DNA of 64,000 nt from NCBI RefSeq assembly GCF_026810505.1, contig NZ_CP101750.1, positions 248,001 to 312,000 on the forward strand. Direction: 5' to 3'. Position numbers and translations under genes: made by a program. Source of the DNA: Streptomyces sp. Je 1-369 (GTDB lineage: Bacteria > Actinomycetota > Actinomycetes > Streptomycetales > Streptomycetaceae). Shown in pieces: positions 39,316-48,840 of this stretch (its first letter is position 1; each line of letters starts with the position of its first letter). The notes below the pieces were generated by a model that saw only the letters and a list, made by a program, of their open reading frames with translations, searched no databases and had not been told where the DNA came from.

Positions 39316-39730
39316 TCCCCGGCGCGGAGGGTTGTCGAAAGGGCCCGGTGTGAGGCCGACTGGTCGGCTGTGCCTCGGGTAGAACCTCGGGCCGACGGCC
39401 GATGGCTGACGGCGGTGCGGAAGTAGAAGACCCGACGCCGCGAGATCCTGCTCGAATTGAGCAGGCTCGCCAGGCCGCGCTGCGTGCCTTCGAAGACGCC
39501 CAGCCCCAACGCGAGCAGCGACCAGGCAAAGGCTGCCCGACGCCTCAGGGCGCGGCCCGCCGGCCTTCGCCCCGGGCGCCGCGTTGACCAGGGCCTGAGC
39601 GGTGGGGGCCTCCTCTCCTCAACGCGGTCTTTGCGCAGCCGTCGGCCTCGCCTTCACCGCCCTGACCCCAGACGCTGGACGGAGTTGGGTGCGGCTCCTT
39701 TGAAAGGGCTGGCTCACCTGCGACGTTGCC
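39316..39730. other. 415-bp region without recognisable gene
   Basis: Open frames here have mixed composition and match nothing known to me. The 5' signal region of the lipase pseudogene may begin slightly upstream of 39731. Confidence 0.3.
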
Positions 39731-41013
39731 GTGCTGGTCACCGCAGCCGCCGTCGCCACGATCCTCACCGCGCTGGGCGTCGTCGGAGCCAGCGCCGGAT
39801 CAGGGACGTCCGCCGCGCCCTCCTCTGACGCCGCCCAGCGCGGCACCCTGCTCTCCGCCGAGTTGCTCTACACCCTCACGTCGGCCAAGGACTCCGCCGC
39901 TGAGCTCACCGCCCCGGGTATGGCAGCGGCACCGCCGAGCACGGTGTGGACGCGTACCGACTCGTCTACCGCACCATCGACGCGAAGGGCCAACCAACCA
40001 CGGCCAGCGGGCTGTTCACCGTTCCGCGCGGGGTCCAAGGCCGTCTGCGGACTGTCTCGTTCGCCCACGGCACCGGCGTCCACCGCATCGACGCGCCCTC
40101 GATGCAGCGGAAAGTGTTCCTGAGTGGCCCCTCCATCACGTACGCCTCCGCAGGCTTCGCCGCTGTCGCGCCCGACTACCTCGGCATGGGCACGGGCCTG
40201 GGCAAGCACCCCTGGATGGACGTGCTGTCCGAAGCCACGGCCTCCCTGGATCTGCTCCGCGCCGTACGCCAGTTCGCCCCACGCACCGGACGCGCCCTGG
40301 ACCGTGACGTCTTGGCCACCGGCTTCTCGCAGGGCGCGTCGGCTGCTCTCAGGTTCGGCAGGGCCCTCCAGGCGGGCGAGGACCGGCACTTCAGGCTCGA
40401 CGCCCTCGCCCCGATCAGCGGGGCCTACGACTTCGGCGGCGCGGAGATCCCGGCGCTGCTCGCGGGCGACGGTGAGCTGGAGCCGAGGTGGGGCGTGGTG
40501 TACACCGCGTACACCTTGGTCGCCTTCGACCGCGTCCAGGATGTGTACGACAACCCGGGCGAGGTGTTCCGCGACCCCGCCGTGGAGGAGCTGTTCGACG
40601 GTATGCACACCGGTCCGCAGCTGATCAGCGCGCTGCCTCACACGCTGGACGAACTGCTGACGCCGTACGGGCGTGACCTGCTGGCCCGGCCCGAGGGCGG
40701 CCTCGCGGCCGGGCTGCGGAAGACCGACAGCGTGTGCAAGGACTGGAAGCCCAAGGCACCGATTCGGCTCTACATGGCGCGGGGCGATGAGCAGGCGACC
40801 GTTCAGAACACGGCCAACTGCGCCGCGGCCTTTCGAGAACGGGGAATGGGGGTGCCGGTCGTCGACCTTGGCGCCGTCGACCATCAGAAGTCACGGCACC
40901 TCGGCTCGAACGTCCAGGGAACAGCGGAGGCGGTGCGCTGGTTCAGCACGCTCCGGACCGGCGGCAACCCAGGGCACCGCCTCCCGCAGCGGACCCGGCC
41001 GGTACGATCCTGA
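39731..41013 (+). pseudogene. Secreted lipase/alpha-beta hydrolase, frameshifted
   Basis: The N-terminus (TAAAVATILTALGVVGASAG) is a signal peptide or anchor in one frame, and from 39946 the body continues in another (MDAYRLVYRTIDAKGQPTTA). The likely lost base is a G in the CGGGT run at about 39928, since GYGSGTAEHGVDAYRL would join the two. The hydrolase elements are HGTGVHRID, the nucleophile elbow GFSQGAS and the C-terminal VDHQKS His, as in secretory lipases/esterases of actinobacteria. Apart from this shift the gene looks intact, so a sequencing error is possible. Confidence 0.75.
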
Positions 41014-41045
41014 GCGAAGTCCAGAAGATCACGGGGAGCACCGTC

Positions 41046-41516
41046 ATGCCGGAAATCATGTCCGTCCAGCACCAGGCCGCCCTGAGTCAGCTGGCGCCGG
41101 ACGAGCAGCTCCTCACCTATGGAATGGTCGTCCCGGTGAAGAGCGCTGAAGGCGTCAAAATCAAGCACGGCAAGATCGGCGGGATGCTCGGTGACCACCT
41201 GATGCACCGCTACGGCGCCCAGTCCGGTAGTGCGCAGAGCATCGCGGCTGCCATGCCGACCACGTCCGGTGCGCTGTTGATGCGGGTGACCGACCAGCGG
41301 GTCGGCCTCGTACGGCACGTCGACGGCACTCCCGTCTGGGAAATCCCCCGCACCTGGGTTGCCCAGGTGGAGCGTCGCCCCCGCCTCCAGCTCATGGCCC
41401 GTTTCCGTGTCCACTACGCGGATGGCACCTGGCTCGCCTTCTTCACCGCGCGTCGCCGCACGATCGAGGCATTCACCACCGCGGTGACCAACACCAGCAA
41501 CACCGGCGGTCGCTGA
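41046..41516 (+). CDS. PH-like-domain hypothetical protein
   Basis: 156 residues, ATG 41046 after GGGGAG. An N-terminal helix (HQAALSQLAPDEQLLTYGMV) is followed by a compact strand-rich part (LLMRVTDQRVGLVRHVDG to VHYADGTWLAFFTARRR) like bacterial PH domains, which often bind membranes or partners. No signal or transmembrane segment. Function unknown. Confidence 0.75.
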   Translation: MPEIMSVQHQAALSQLAPDEQLLTYGMVVPVKSAEGVKIKHGKIGGMLGDHLMHRYGAQSGSAQSIAAAMPTTSGALLMRVTDQRVGLVRHVDGTPVWEIPRTWVAQVERRPRLQLMARFRVHYADGTWLAFFTARRRTIEAFTTAVTNTSNTGGR

Positions 41517-41813
41517 AGAGCCGCCGTGGCCACACTCTGGAGGCCTGGGAAGTGGGCGCGAGCGCGCATCCCTCTTGGGCCACCACGCCGGCACCCACCG
41601 CGGCGACCGCAATCTACGGATGCGTTGGCCAATCGGACTGGCCCGGTCCCAGACCGTACGTGGACTCGATCTCCTGCTTGATCCGGTCCATGTCGTTCTC
41701 CGCCTTCTGAACCTGGCACTCCGAAGAGACCAAAAGCGCCGCGCCCACAAAGGAGACCGATCAGCCCTTGGACGGTGATCTTCCTGGGCTTGGCGGCTCG
41801 TACACTGACGAAA

Positions 41814-42511
41814 ATGGAGGACCACACGGCCACCGGGATCGGTGCACATCCGGCGCCCGTCTTGCGGGAGTACGTCGACTCGTATGTCGGCTTCGACCTC
41901 CGCGGGCTCCCGACGGGGGTGCACTGCGGCCCGCCGGGCCGCGCGCTCACTGCGGTGATCAGCCTGTCGGATCCTTTGGAGGTGGCGGCGTGCGTTGACG
42001 ACCGGTCACCGGTCACCCGATTCGGCAGTGTGGCCGGCGGTCTGATGTGCCGGTCCGTCGCGATTCACCACGACGGACGCCAGCAAGGTGTTCAGGTATC
42101 GCTGACACTGCTCGGGGCCCGGGCCATCTACCGTATGCCCGCCGCCGAGCTCGCCCACCGACTGGTTCCACTTGACGAGCTTCTTGTAGCGCTTGCCGTC
42201 GAGCTGGTCGACCGGCTCCGATCGGCGACAACATGGGCGGCGCGGTTCACCGCGCTGGACGAATTGCTCCTCCGAGCCGTCGGCCGTGGCGCCTGCGGCG
42301 ACCATGCGCGCTGGTTGCGCCCCGAGGTAGCCGAGGCGTGGCACCGCCTCGTCGCCGCGCGGGGTTGCGTCAGAACCCGATCCCGTGGGGCGATGTGGCA
42401 ACCGTCTCTGGCTACGCCGACCAGGCCCATCTCGTCCGGGACTGGCGCGAGTTCACGGGCCGATCGCCGACGGCCTGGCGTCGCGGCGAAGTCCTCCTCG
42501 GAGCCGGGTAG
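41814..42511 (+). pseudogene. AraC-family regulator with internal deletion in the DNA-binding domain
   Basis: ATG 41814 opens a normal N-terminal sensing domain (VLREYVDSYVGFDLRGLPTG) through PEVAEAWHRLVAARG. There the first helix-turn-helix is missing, and the second resumes in another frame as WGDVATVSGYADQAHLVRDW, REFTGRSPTAWRRGE. The deletion/frameshift is at about 42365-42390. The typical AraC C-terminal second motif is otherwise complete. It lies upstream of a cupin and an SGNH hydrolase remnant. Confidence 0.75.
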
Positions 42512-42592
42512 CCGCCGACCGTCTGCCCGTGGTGTGGCTTCTCTTCCCTTTTCTTCAAGACCGCCCGATCGCCGGCGTGGACGATCGTCGGC

Positions 42593-43063
42593 ATGAGACT
42601 CGTCAACCACGAACGCAATGCCATGGACCTGCGGACGACCCCCGTGCACCTCGGACTGGGATCGAGAGCGAGACCCGTCGAGGGCTTCACCTGGGACCCG
42701 GAGGTGCTCCAGGCCCACAGCGCCGCGGTCGCCGGAGACGGCGCCGAGGGACGGACGGTGATGGTCTTCGACGGCGACGGGCTCGGCGACCATTGGGAGA
42801 GCCACCCTGCAGGCGACGAACTGGTCGTTTGCCTCAGCGGGTCCGTGACGGTCACCCGCGACGTGGACGGGGTGCCCGACCGCGTTCTGCTCAAGCGGGG
42901 CGAGGCCACGATCAACCCGGCCGGGGTATGGCACGTGGTCGACATGGAGGGGCCGACGTCCATCCTGGCCATCACTGCGACCCTCGGCACTGACCACCGT
43001 CCTCGGACCGACACCCGCCCGACCGAACGCGTGGGCACGCCCAGCCCGGAGGAAGCGCCGTGA
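42593..43063 (+). CDS. Cupin-domain protein
   Basis: About 156 residues (ATG 42593; 42623 also possible). The cupin barrel motifs are ESHPAGDELVVCLSGSVTVT (motif 1, with a His and Glu ligand pattern) and INPAGVWHVVDMEGPTSILA (motif 2 His). Single-domain cupins often bind a metal and modify or sense small molecules. Its stop overlaps the GTG of the following SGNH-hydrolase remnant (GTGA at 43060-43063), so the two were translationally coupled. Confidence 0.8.
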   Translation: MRLVNHERNAMDLRTTPVHLGLGSRARPVEGFTWDPEVLQAHSAAVAGDGAEGRTVMVFDGDGLGDHWESHPAGDELVVCLSGSVTVTRDVDGVPDRVLLKRGEATINPAGVWHVVDMEGPTSILAITATLGTDHRPRTDTRPTERVGTPSPEEAP

Positions 43064-43628
43064 GGACACGCATCGCGTGCCTCGACGACAGCCTCACCCG
43101 TGCGCAGTTCAGCGTCGACTACCTGGATCTTCTCGGACGACGCCACCCTCCCAGTGACGTCCAGCCTGCCCGTTTCGGCGCCAACAGCGACATCGCCCGT
43201 CGGCAGGCTGGTTCCAACAGTGCCTGGGAGCCGTCGTCGCACGGCTGCGAGCGGAGACCGACGCGACGATCGGTCTGCTGTCGCTACCGGTACTCGGCCA
43301 ACAACTCGACGGAGCATCGGTACAGGCATCGCGGGCGTACAGCCGGATGATCGTCGAGGTCGCCGCCACCAACGAGGCGACCTACCTTCCGCTCCACGAA
43401 CGCCAGATCGAGGAACTGCACCAAGCGGACCCGCCGCCGATTCCATACCGGGAGGTGACGGCCCACAGCGGTCCTCGGCGTCCTAGCCCAGCACGCAGAG
43501 ACGATCCCGCGGCGCTGCCAAGGCCTGCCCTTCAGCACCCGTTCCTGAACTTGGAGCGAGTGGTTGCCGCGGCCCAAGGAGCTTGCGTGCCGAGGGCCGT
43601 GGCTACGGACGGCGTCGGTCTCGCGTAG
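43060..43628 (+). pseudogene. SGNH/GDSL hydrolase, internally deleted
   Basis: Starts at the overlapping GTG 43060 with MRTRIACLDDSLTRAQFSVD: block I reads DDS instead of GDS. After GANSDIARRQAG the sequence jumps at about 43205 to WFQQCLGAVVARLRAETDAT in another frame, missing the block carrying the Gly and Asn (GxND) of the SGNH family. It then continues IGLLSLPVLGQQLDG, SRAYSRMIVEVAATN and YLPLHERQI. Oxyanion-hole residues are lost, so the enzyme is dead. Confidence 0.7.
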
Positions 43629-44154
43629 CGGCGGCGATTCCGGCAACCACAACGACGGTAGCGCCCCCGGCCCAGGCAAGATCAGTACCCCACAGCGGAC
43701 CGATCGAATAGGCATGCTTGTCGTATGCCAGACGGGAGGACGGCACTGTCGCAGCAATCCTGTTGACGAGCCCCTGGATCTCATCCATCTCAGATGGCGA
43801 CAGCTCTCCGGCTTTCCTCGCGAGGGCCGCCACCTCCGAGTTCTGCGCCTCGGTGAACCCGGGATATTCAACATCCCCGTTCAGGTTCATGCTCCCGGGG
43901 CGCCCGCAGGCCAAGGCCTCCCCATCTTCGAAGCCGAAGACCGGCCCGTCGTCGGAGTCACATGAAGATCCAGGTGAGCCGAACTTGACGTGGTAGTCGG
44001 AAGGGCTGACAGCACTGGCGTCCAAGAGGCCGACAAGGATCGCGATGCAGCCATACACACCGACGACGAAAAGGCCCAAGGCGCCAAAACCTCTGAGAGC
44101 GCTGAGCACGTCCGGGGACACGATCTGCTTTGCCACTCCGGTATCGTCGCGCAC
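43603..44154 (-). CDS. Two-helix membrane protein (hypothetical)
   Basis: 183 residues with predicted transmembrane helices at about 22-46 (GALGLFVVGVYGCIAILVGL) and near the C-terminus (AGGATVVVVAGIAAATRD). The extracytoplasmic loop of about 110 residues contains two Cys (SSCDSDDG, LACGRPG). It has intact coding composition. Its end overlaps the convergent SGNH remnant by 26 bp. No family recognised. Confidence 0.7.
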   Translation of the reverse strand: MRDDTGVAKQIVSPDVLSALRGFGALGLFVVGVYGCIAILVGLLDASAVSPSDYHVKFGSPGSSCDSDDGPVFGFEDGEALACGRPGSMNLNGDVEYPGFTEAQNSEVAALARKAGELSPSEMDEIQGLVNRIAATVPSSRLAYDKHAYSIGPLWGTDLAWAGGATVVVVAGIAAATRDRRRP

Positions 44155-44187
44155 TCCGCAGCCTGACGTTCAGCATCCGAGCGCAGC

Positions 44188-44535
44188 GTGCTGCTGAAGT
44201 TCCCCACGGATGACGCCGGCCGGATCGCTGATCTGGAATGGTCGGATGTGAACGTGACCCGTCCGCCGTGGAAGGGCGTCCTGGGGCGTTGGAAGGGCAG
44301 GAGCGGCACCGACCTCTTGAAGCTCAACAAGGCCTACCTCGGGCCGGGGGAACGGTACGGGGACCGCGGATCGCGGCGCATGATCGCCGCGCACGAGCTC
44401 GGTCACGCCCTTGGGTTCTGTCGCAAGAATCCGTCGAGGTACCGCTCGTTGATGGCTCCGTACTCGTTCGACATGCCCTCCAACGGCGCCCCGACTGCGC
44501 GGGACCGCAGGAATTACCACGCGTTGTGGGGCTGA
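44188..44535 (+). CDS. Metalloprotease-like fragment with HExxHxxG motif (likely N-terminally truncated)
   Basis: 115 residues from GTG 44188. The zinc motif HELGHALGF lies in RMIAAHELGHALGFCRKNPS, as in snapalysin/metzincin proteases, but the third ligand position after G reads F-C rather than H or D. There is no signal peptide, although family members are secreted. That and its short length suggest the 5' part is lost. It is followed 11 nt later by another secreted-protein gene. Confidence 0.6.
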   Translation: MLLKFPTDDAGRIADLEWSDVNVTRPPWKGVLGRWKGRSGTDLLKLNKAYLGPGERYGDRGSRRMIAAHELGHALGFCRKNPSRYRSLMAPYSFDMPSNGAPTARDRRNYHALWG

Positions 44536-44546
44536 AAGGCAGATTA

Positions 44547-44924
44547 ATGAACCGCCTTCAGCGTCAGCTCGCGCTCGCCGCAGCCGCACTGACCGTATTG
44601 GCCGGTGGGTCCTGGGGCGTCCACCGCACAACTGCTGTGCCGGAGACGATGAGTGCGGGCGAGGCGGTGACGCTTTACGACGTGCGGGACGCCCGGCAGG
44701 TCGCCGGGACCGCAGACGATGTGTTCGCCGGCATGGTCGTGAACCGTGGCGGCCAGCGGGACATCGCCGGCATCCTCTCCGACCTCTACGAAGTCCGGGT
44801 CGAGCAGCGTTTCAAGGGCGGTCTGCGCGGCACGGTCACCGTCAGCCACGAGCAGGGGCCCCACCACTCGCTGCGGGTAGCCCGGATACTGCGAGCGCCT
44901 GACCGTGGCCTGAAGAAAGAATGA
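44547..44924 (+). CDS. Secreted hypothetical protein
   Basis: 125 residues from ATG 44547. A signal peptide (residues 1-25, LALAAAALTVLAGGSWG) precedes a strand-rich domain containing DDVFAGMVVNRGGQRDIA and YEVRVEQRFKGGLRGTVTVS, a pattern common in secreted actinobacterial proteins of unknown function. The C-terminus (LRAPDRGLKKE) is shorter than usual and may be altered. It directly follows the metalloprotease-like gene. Confidence 0.65.
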   Translation: MNRLQRQLALAAAALTVLAGGSWGVHRTTAVPETMSAGEAVTLYDVRDARQVAGTADDVFAGMVVNRGGQRDIAGILSDLYEVRVEQRFKGGLRGTVTVSHEQGPHHSLRVARILRAPDRGLKKE

Positions 44925-45255
44925 TCAGCGCAGCAGTCTGGCGCAGCACCACGAGTGGCCGCTCTCGTCGATCGCGACATAGTGGTGGTGATTTCGCCTG
45001 CGCCGATACCGGCCCGGACTGCGGCCATTGGTGCTTCCGCGCAGTGTGGTGCTAGTGATGGTGCTCCCGACGGACGAGCGCGAGCATGGGCGCAAAAGGG
45101 GGCGCTCACCGTCTTGAGCTGCAACACACGGTGAACGACGGACTGGTACTTACGTCGATCGTCTGACCCTGCGGCGGGATCACGGAAAGTAGCCCCTCCA
45201 TGACCCCTTTGTGATGTCAACTTGCGCAAGGTGACGTGTCAGCGGAGGAGGGGTC
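44925..45255. other. 331-bp intergenic region with a 10-bp palindrome
   Basis: No gene recognised. CTTGCGCAAG (45221-45230), a perfect 10-bp palindrome, lies 25 nt upstream of the next start and could be an operator; the ribosome-binding site GGAGGAGG follows it. Confidence 0.4.
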
Positions 45256-47118
45256 ATGGGGCGGGCTGGGACATTGGCCGCACGGCTGTTCGGGGTCGTC
45301 CTGGTCCTGGGGCTCGTGTCGGCCACTCCAGTACGGGCGGACGAGAGCGCGCGGCTGGAGGCGACGCCGCGCCGGGCGGCCGAAGGCTCGTACGGGGTTC
45401 TGAGCGTGTCGAACGCCCCCGAGACCTGCCGGCGAGGGGGAGACGCCTTCCCCGCACAGGCGTCCGTCCGCCTGCTCTGGGAGGGCTTGTCCAACGAGAG
45501 CAGCGGCACTCAGGACACCTGGTCGTCGTACCGCGTCAGTGATGACTCCTTCCTCGTCGGCTTCCAGTATCCGAACGTCCCGGCCGGCGATCAGGGCGGA
45601 TCGCACACCGTGGTCGTGGAATGCCGTTCTGCCGACGGCGCGTCCTGGGCGAGGGTCGGGAGCAGCACTCTCGACGTCGCAACGCTTGGTCAGGACGCGC
45701 CCAGCTACCACTTCGGCGGTGGGCCCGGCATCCGGATCAGCGAGGGAACGGTGTCGGAGGGCGAGAGGCGTCGGACCATTCGGATCGAGGACGCCGCCGA
45801 TGAGTGCGCAGGCGGCCAGGTCCGGCTGGACGGCCGCGCCTTGGCGACCACGCTGGACGTGAAAGAAGGGCTGGGATACGTCGCAGCGGAGTTCACCGTC
45901 CCCGCGAACACGCCGCAGGGACGACACCGGATCGCACTCGACTGCCCCCGGGGCACGCTGATCAGCTACCCGATCGCCGTCAACAGGACGGCAGCCGCTG
46001 TCGGCGATCCAGCGCCCGCCCTCAACAAGTCACCGGTGTTCGCGGCGATCCCCAAGCCCTCCGAGGTGCCGTGGGGACTGCGCAGCGTGGCCTTGACGCT
46101 GGCGGTGGCCTCGGCACTGATCCTGCTGATCGGCTTCCCCGCAGACATCGTGAACAAGACGATCGAGGAGAACCGGCAGGAGATCGAAGGCTGGTTCCTC
46201 CCCTGGACGGTTTGGTTGCGCCGTCGGCGGACAGCGATGCACGCTCTGCGCATCGGCGGGCGGACCGTCAGCGCTCTGTGGGCGTCACCCCGGCGGCGGT
46301 TCTGCTGGTTCACGCTGGCCGCAGCACTGCTGACCACCCTGATCGATCCCGCGATCGGTATCCGCGGGGACACGATGATGCTCTTCTTCGGCCTCCTGGT
46401 GGCCCTCCCGGTGACTACCCTGGTCTACGCGGTGGTGGTGGAGTCCTTTGCACGGCGCTTCTCGGACGGTGTGGCGGGGGCCCTGTTCGTCCTGCCGTTG
46501 GGACTCGTCCTGGCCGCGTTCTGCACACTCCTGTCGGTGGTGGCCGGATTCGTACCGGGCTATGTCTTCGGTCTCATCGCCGGATACGCCACGGCCGGCG
46601 AGGCCAGGCGTCAGCTGTCGGACGAAGACCAAGGACGCAGCGTGCTCGCGGGCACGTTCTGCCTGCTCGCTGTCGCGTTGCTGGCGTGGGTCGCCCTGGA
46701 GCGTACGCACGACGGGACCTGGCTGCCCTTGCGGATGCTGGACGCCGTGCTGTCCGCGGTCTTCTTGCTCAGCGTGCAGACTCTTGTCTTCGGACTGATT
46801 CCGCTGCACATGATGGACGGTCGACGCCTGTTGGCCTGGAGCCGCCGCGCCTGGCTGGCCGTCTACGCGGTAGCGGTGATCTGTTTCGTGCACCTGCTGG
46901 TACTGAACCGGCGGGACGTGCTGGGGCAGGGCACCGCGCCCGCGTTCGTGTCCACACTCGCGCTGTTCATCGGTTTCGGCGCACTGTCTCTGGCCTTCTG
47001 GGCCTACTTCCGCTACCGACCGCCGAGGCCTGTCCTGGCTGATCCGCCAACTCCACCAGTGCCGCCGACTCCCCCGGCACCGCCGGACCCGTCCGCCGTC
47101 ACCGGGAGTCAGCCGTAG
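45256..47118 (+). CDS. Membrane protein with secreted N-terminal domain and M50-like loop motif
   Basis: 620 residues. A signal peptide (1-25) precedes an extracytoplasmic part of about 250 residues with two Ig-like, Cys-paired repeats (ETCRRGGDAF, VECRSADG, DECAGG and DCPRG). Then come about eight transmembrane helices from residue 275 to 580 and a proline-rich cytoplasmic tail (PTPPVPPTPPAPPD). The last helices contain FGLIPLHMMDGRRLLAW, which resembles the PxxPxxDG substrate-side motif of site-2 proteases, but I find no HExxH, so protease activity is not supported. The strong site GGAGGAGG precedes the start. Confidence 0.8.
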   Translation: MGRAGTLAARLFGVVLVLGLVSATPVRADESARLEATPRRAAEGSYGVLSVSNAPETCRRGGDAFPAQASVRLLWEGLSNESSGTQDTWSSYRVSDDSFLVGFQYPNVPAGDQGGSHTVVVECRSADGASWARVGSSTLDVATLGQDAPSYHFGGGPGIRISEGTVSEGERRRTIRIEDAADECAGGQVRLDGRALATTLDVKEGLGYVAAEFTVPANTPQGRHRIALDCPRGTLISYPIAVNRTAAAVGDPAPALNKSPVFAAIPKPSEVPWGLRSVALTLAVASALILLIGFPADIVNKTIEENRQEIEGWFLPWTVWLRRRRTAMHALRIGGRTVSALWASPRRRFCWFTLAAALLTTLIDPAIGIRGDTMMLFFGLLVALPVTTLVYAVVVESFARRFSDGVAGALFVLPLGLVLAAFCTLLSVVAGFVPGYVFGLIAGYATAGEARRQLSDEDQGRSVLAGTFCLLAVALLAWVALERTHDGTWLPLRMLDAVLSAVFLLSVQTLVFGLIPLHMMDGRRLLAWSRRAWLAVYAVAVICFVHLLVLNRRDVLGQGTAPAFVSTLALFIGFGALSLAFWAYFRYRPPRPVLADPPTPPVPPTPPAPPDPSAVTGSQP

Positions 47119-47172
47119 GAATGTCGCGTACACGGCCACCGAACGCACCGAGCACAGCCGGAGGAACAGCAG

Positions 47173-47946
47173 ATGGCAGACAGCAGTGCGGGGACACCGG
47201 CATCGGGCCCTGAAGGACGTCGTGGCCTGCTGGTCGTCCTGGCTCTGGTAGTCGTCTTCGTGCTGATCCTCGTCCTCGCGCGATGTGTCGGCTCGGGCAG
47301 CGGACCGGCATCCGCGTCCCCGACCGGCGCGCCCACCGAAACCGCGGAGCAGTCGAGTGAGGGCGCTCCCTCCCGCGCACCCGCGAAGGCAGAGGGCCGT
47401 TCGCCTTCCGCCACGACCACGACGCCCCCGCGTCGTGGCGTGCCCACCGCCACGTCGTCGGGGCCGTCCACGAAGGCCGTATCCCCCACGCCTCCGTCGA
47501 GCAGCACGGAACCCGAGGAGCCCGCCACCGCCTACGTACACGTGATGATGACGTCCAATTTCGAAGTGTCCGTGACCAACGACCGTACGGATGAGCGTTG
47601 TTCGCAGGAGCTCGACGCGCGGCCCAGCCAGGAGAACGCATGGTGCACCCTGGCCCTGCCGACCGGTGGCAGTGTCCAGCTCACAGGGGTGCTCAGCGGA
47701 ACACCCTCCGGGGTCGCCAACCGGGAGCCCGAGCGAGATCCCGTCTGGTACGGCTGTCAGGAAGGCGACGGCGCGCCGACCTGCACCCTGGACCTGGCCA
47801 ACGGCCACTGGGTCTGCCTGGCCAGCCACGATGTGTCCGAAGGGTCCAACACTCTCTGCGAGGGGTTTCGCGACTCAGGCGCTTTGGGCCCCGTGCCGCC
47901 TGGCTCTTCAGCGCCTCCCAGCGGCATCAGGATGCCGGGCTCGTGA
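47173..47946 (+). CDS. Membrane-anchored extracellular protein with Ser/Thr/Pro linker
   Basis: 257 residues from ATG 47173 (AGGAACAG site). One helix (residues 19-38, LLVVLALVVVFVLILVLARC) anchors a 90-residue Ser/Thr/Pro/Ala linker. The C-terminal globular part has six Cys, including RCSQELDARPSQENAWC and YGCQEGDGAPTC. It should face outside. It follows the preceding membrane gene by 54 nt and is probably co-transcribed. No family recognised. Confidence 0.75.
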   Translation: MADSSAGTPASGPEGRRGLLVVLALVVVFVLILVLARCVGSGSGPASASPTGAPTETAEQSSEGAPSRAPAKAEGRSPSATTTTPPRRGVPTATSSGPSTKAVSPTPPSSSTEPEEPATAYVHVMMTSNFEVSVTNDRTDERCSQELDARPSQENAWCTLALPTGGSVQLTGVLSGTPSGVANREPERDPVWYGCQEGDGAPTCTLDLANGHWVCLASHDVSEGSNTLCEGFRDSGALGPVPPGSSAPPSGIRMPGS

Positions 47947-48046
47947 CGTGGACCGTGCACTCACGGTGCCAGATAGAGCGCTCAGTGCGTTCACGGTGGC
48001 CGGTCGCAAGGCCAGTCAAGGTGGGACGGTCTGTCAAGCTGCTTCG

Positions 48047-48496
48047 GTGCTCGACTATCGCCTCTGGCTTGCCGCAGTTCCGGGGCCCATACCTGAGACG
48101 GAAGCTCGTACCTACTGGAATCTGAAGGACCGCCCCACCCCAACACTCGATGAAGCGTTGAAGCATGCCGACTACGTCTACGTCGGCTCCTGGCAGGACG
48201 GCCATCTGGCGGAAGTACCGCGGCCCGGCCGCTCCCCTGCCGTGCGAATCTTCGACTGGCTGTTCTACCGAGGGACCATCGACTGCTACCAAGCACCGGT
48301 TCTGGATGCTCGGCTGCGGGATGAACTGCTTGACCTCTACCAACCTCAGCCAGGTGACCTGCCTGCGGAGTGCACAGATGCGGATACGGTCGCCGCGTTC
48401 CTCACCGCGCACCTCGGTTGGGGTCTGCTGCCCGAGGAAACACCACCGACCAAGGCACCGTCGTCAGGGGATACGGGCAGCTTTCTCGACAGGTAG
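48047..48496 (+). CDS. Hypothetical protein (149 aa)
   Basis: Coding-type composition from about 48047 (GTG); the upstream frame is not convincing and the true start may differ. The protein is soluble, acidic and Trp/Tyr-rich (TYWNLKDRPTPTLDEALKHA, YVYVGSWQDGHLAEV, FDWLFYRGTIDCYQAP). No family recognised. It is the last gene before the TnsA-like fragment. Confidence 0.6.
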   Translation: MLDYRLWLAAVPGPIPETEARTYWNLKDRPTPTLDEALKHADYVYVGSWQDGHLAEVPRPGRSPAVRIFDWLFYRGTIDCYQAPVLDARLRDELLDLYQPQPGDLPAECTDADTVAAFLTAHLGWGLLPEETPPTKAPSSGDTGSFLDR

Positions 48497-48596
48497 GACG
48501 GATGTGCCGCCTTTCTGCGCCGCGGCGGACTTCCGTGGAAGCCACATCGGTTGAGAACACCGAGGGGGTAGGTCTGTTCCGGTTCGTGTGCCCTGG

Positions 48597-48840
48597 ACGA
48601 GCTGATGTCGTCGTACGGGAGCCTGGATGAAGCCCGTACGCAGCTGGTGATGCGGGACAACTGGGCGAGTCGCTGGACGGCTGCGTGGTAGACCATCGGG
48701 TCGGAGGTCGTCTGGCCGGTCCGGGATCTGAGATCGGTGCCGGTGCTGTCGTTGAAGCCGGTCCGCGGGTTCACCTGGAGGACGAAGCAGAGGCATCGTC
48801 CCGTGCTGGAATTCCTGGTCTCGACGGGGCGGACGCGCGC
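48597..48840 (+). pseudogene. TnsA-like transposase endonuclease, N-terminal fragment with nonsense codon
   Basis: The frame reads LMSSYGSLDEARTQLVMRDN, WASRWTAAW, stop (TAG 48689-48691, one base from GAG), then TIGSEVVWPVRDLRSVPVLS and LKPVRGFTWRTKQRHRPVLE, FLVSTGR. The ending P-V-R-x-F...GQ/KQRH-R-P...STGR is the opening of TnsA-type endonucleases, which normally continue into the catalytic GYESxLE block. That block is missing. Identification is moderate; the nearby TniQ remnant supports it. Confidence 0.45.

Noticed and set aside
45256..47118. Site-2 protease (M50) identity for the membrane protein
   Set aside because: Only the DG-type loop motif is present; no HExxH metal site was found.
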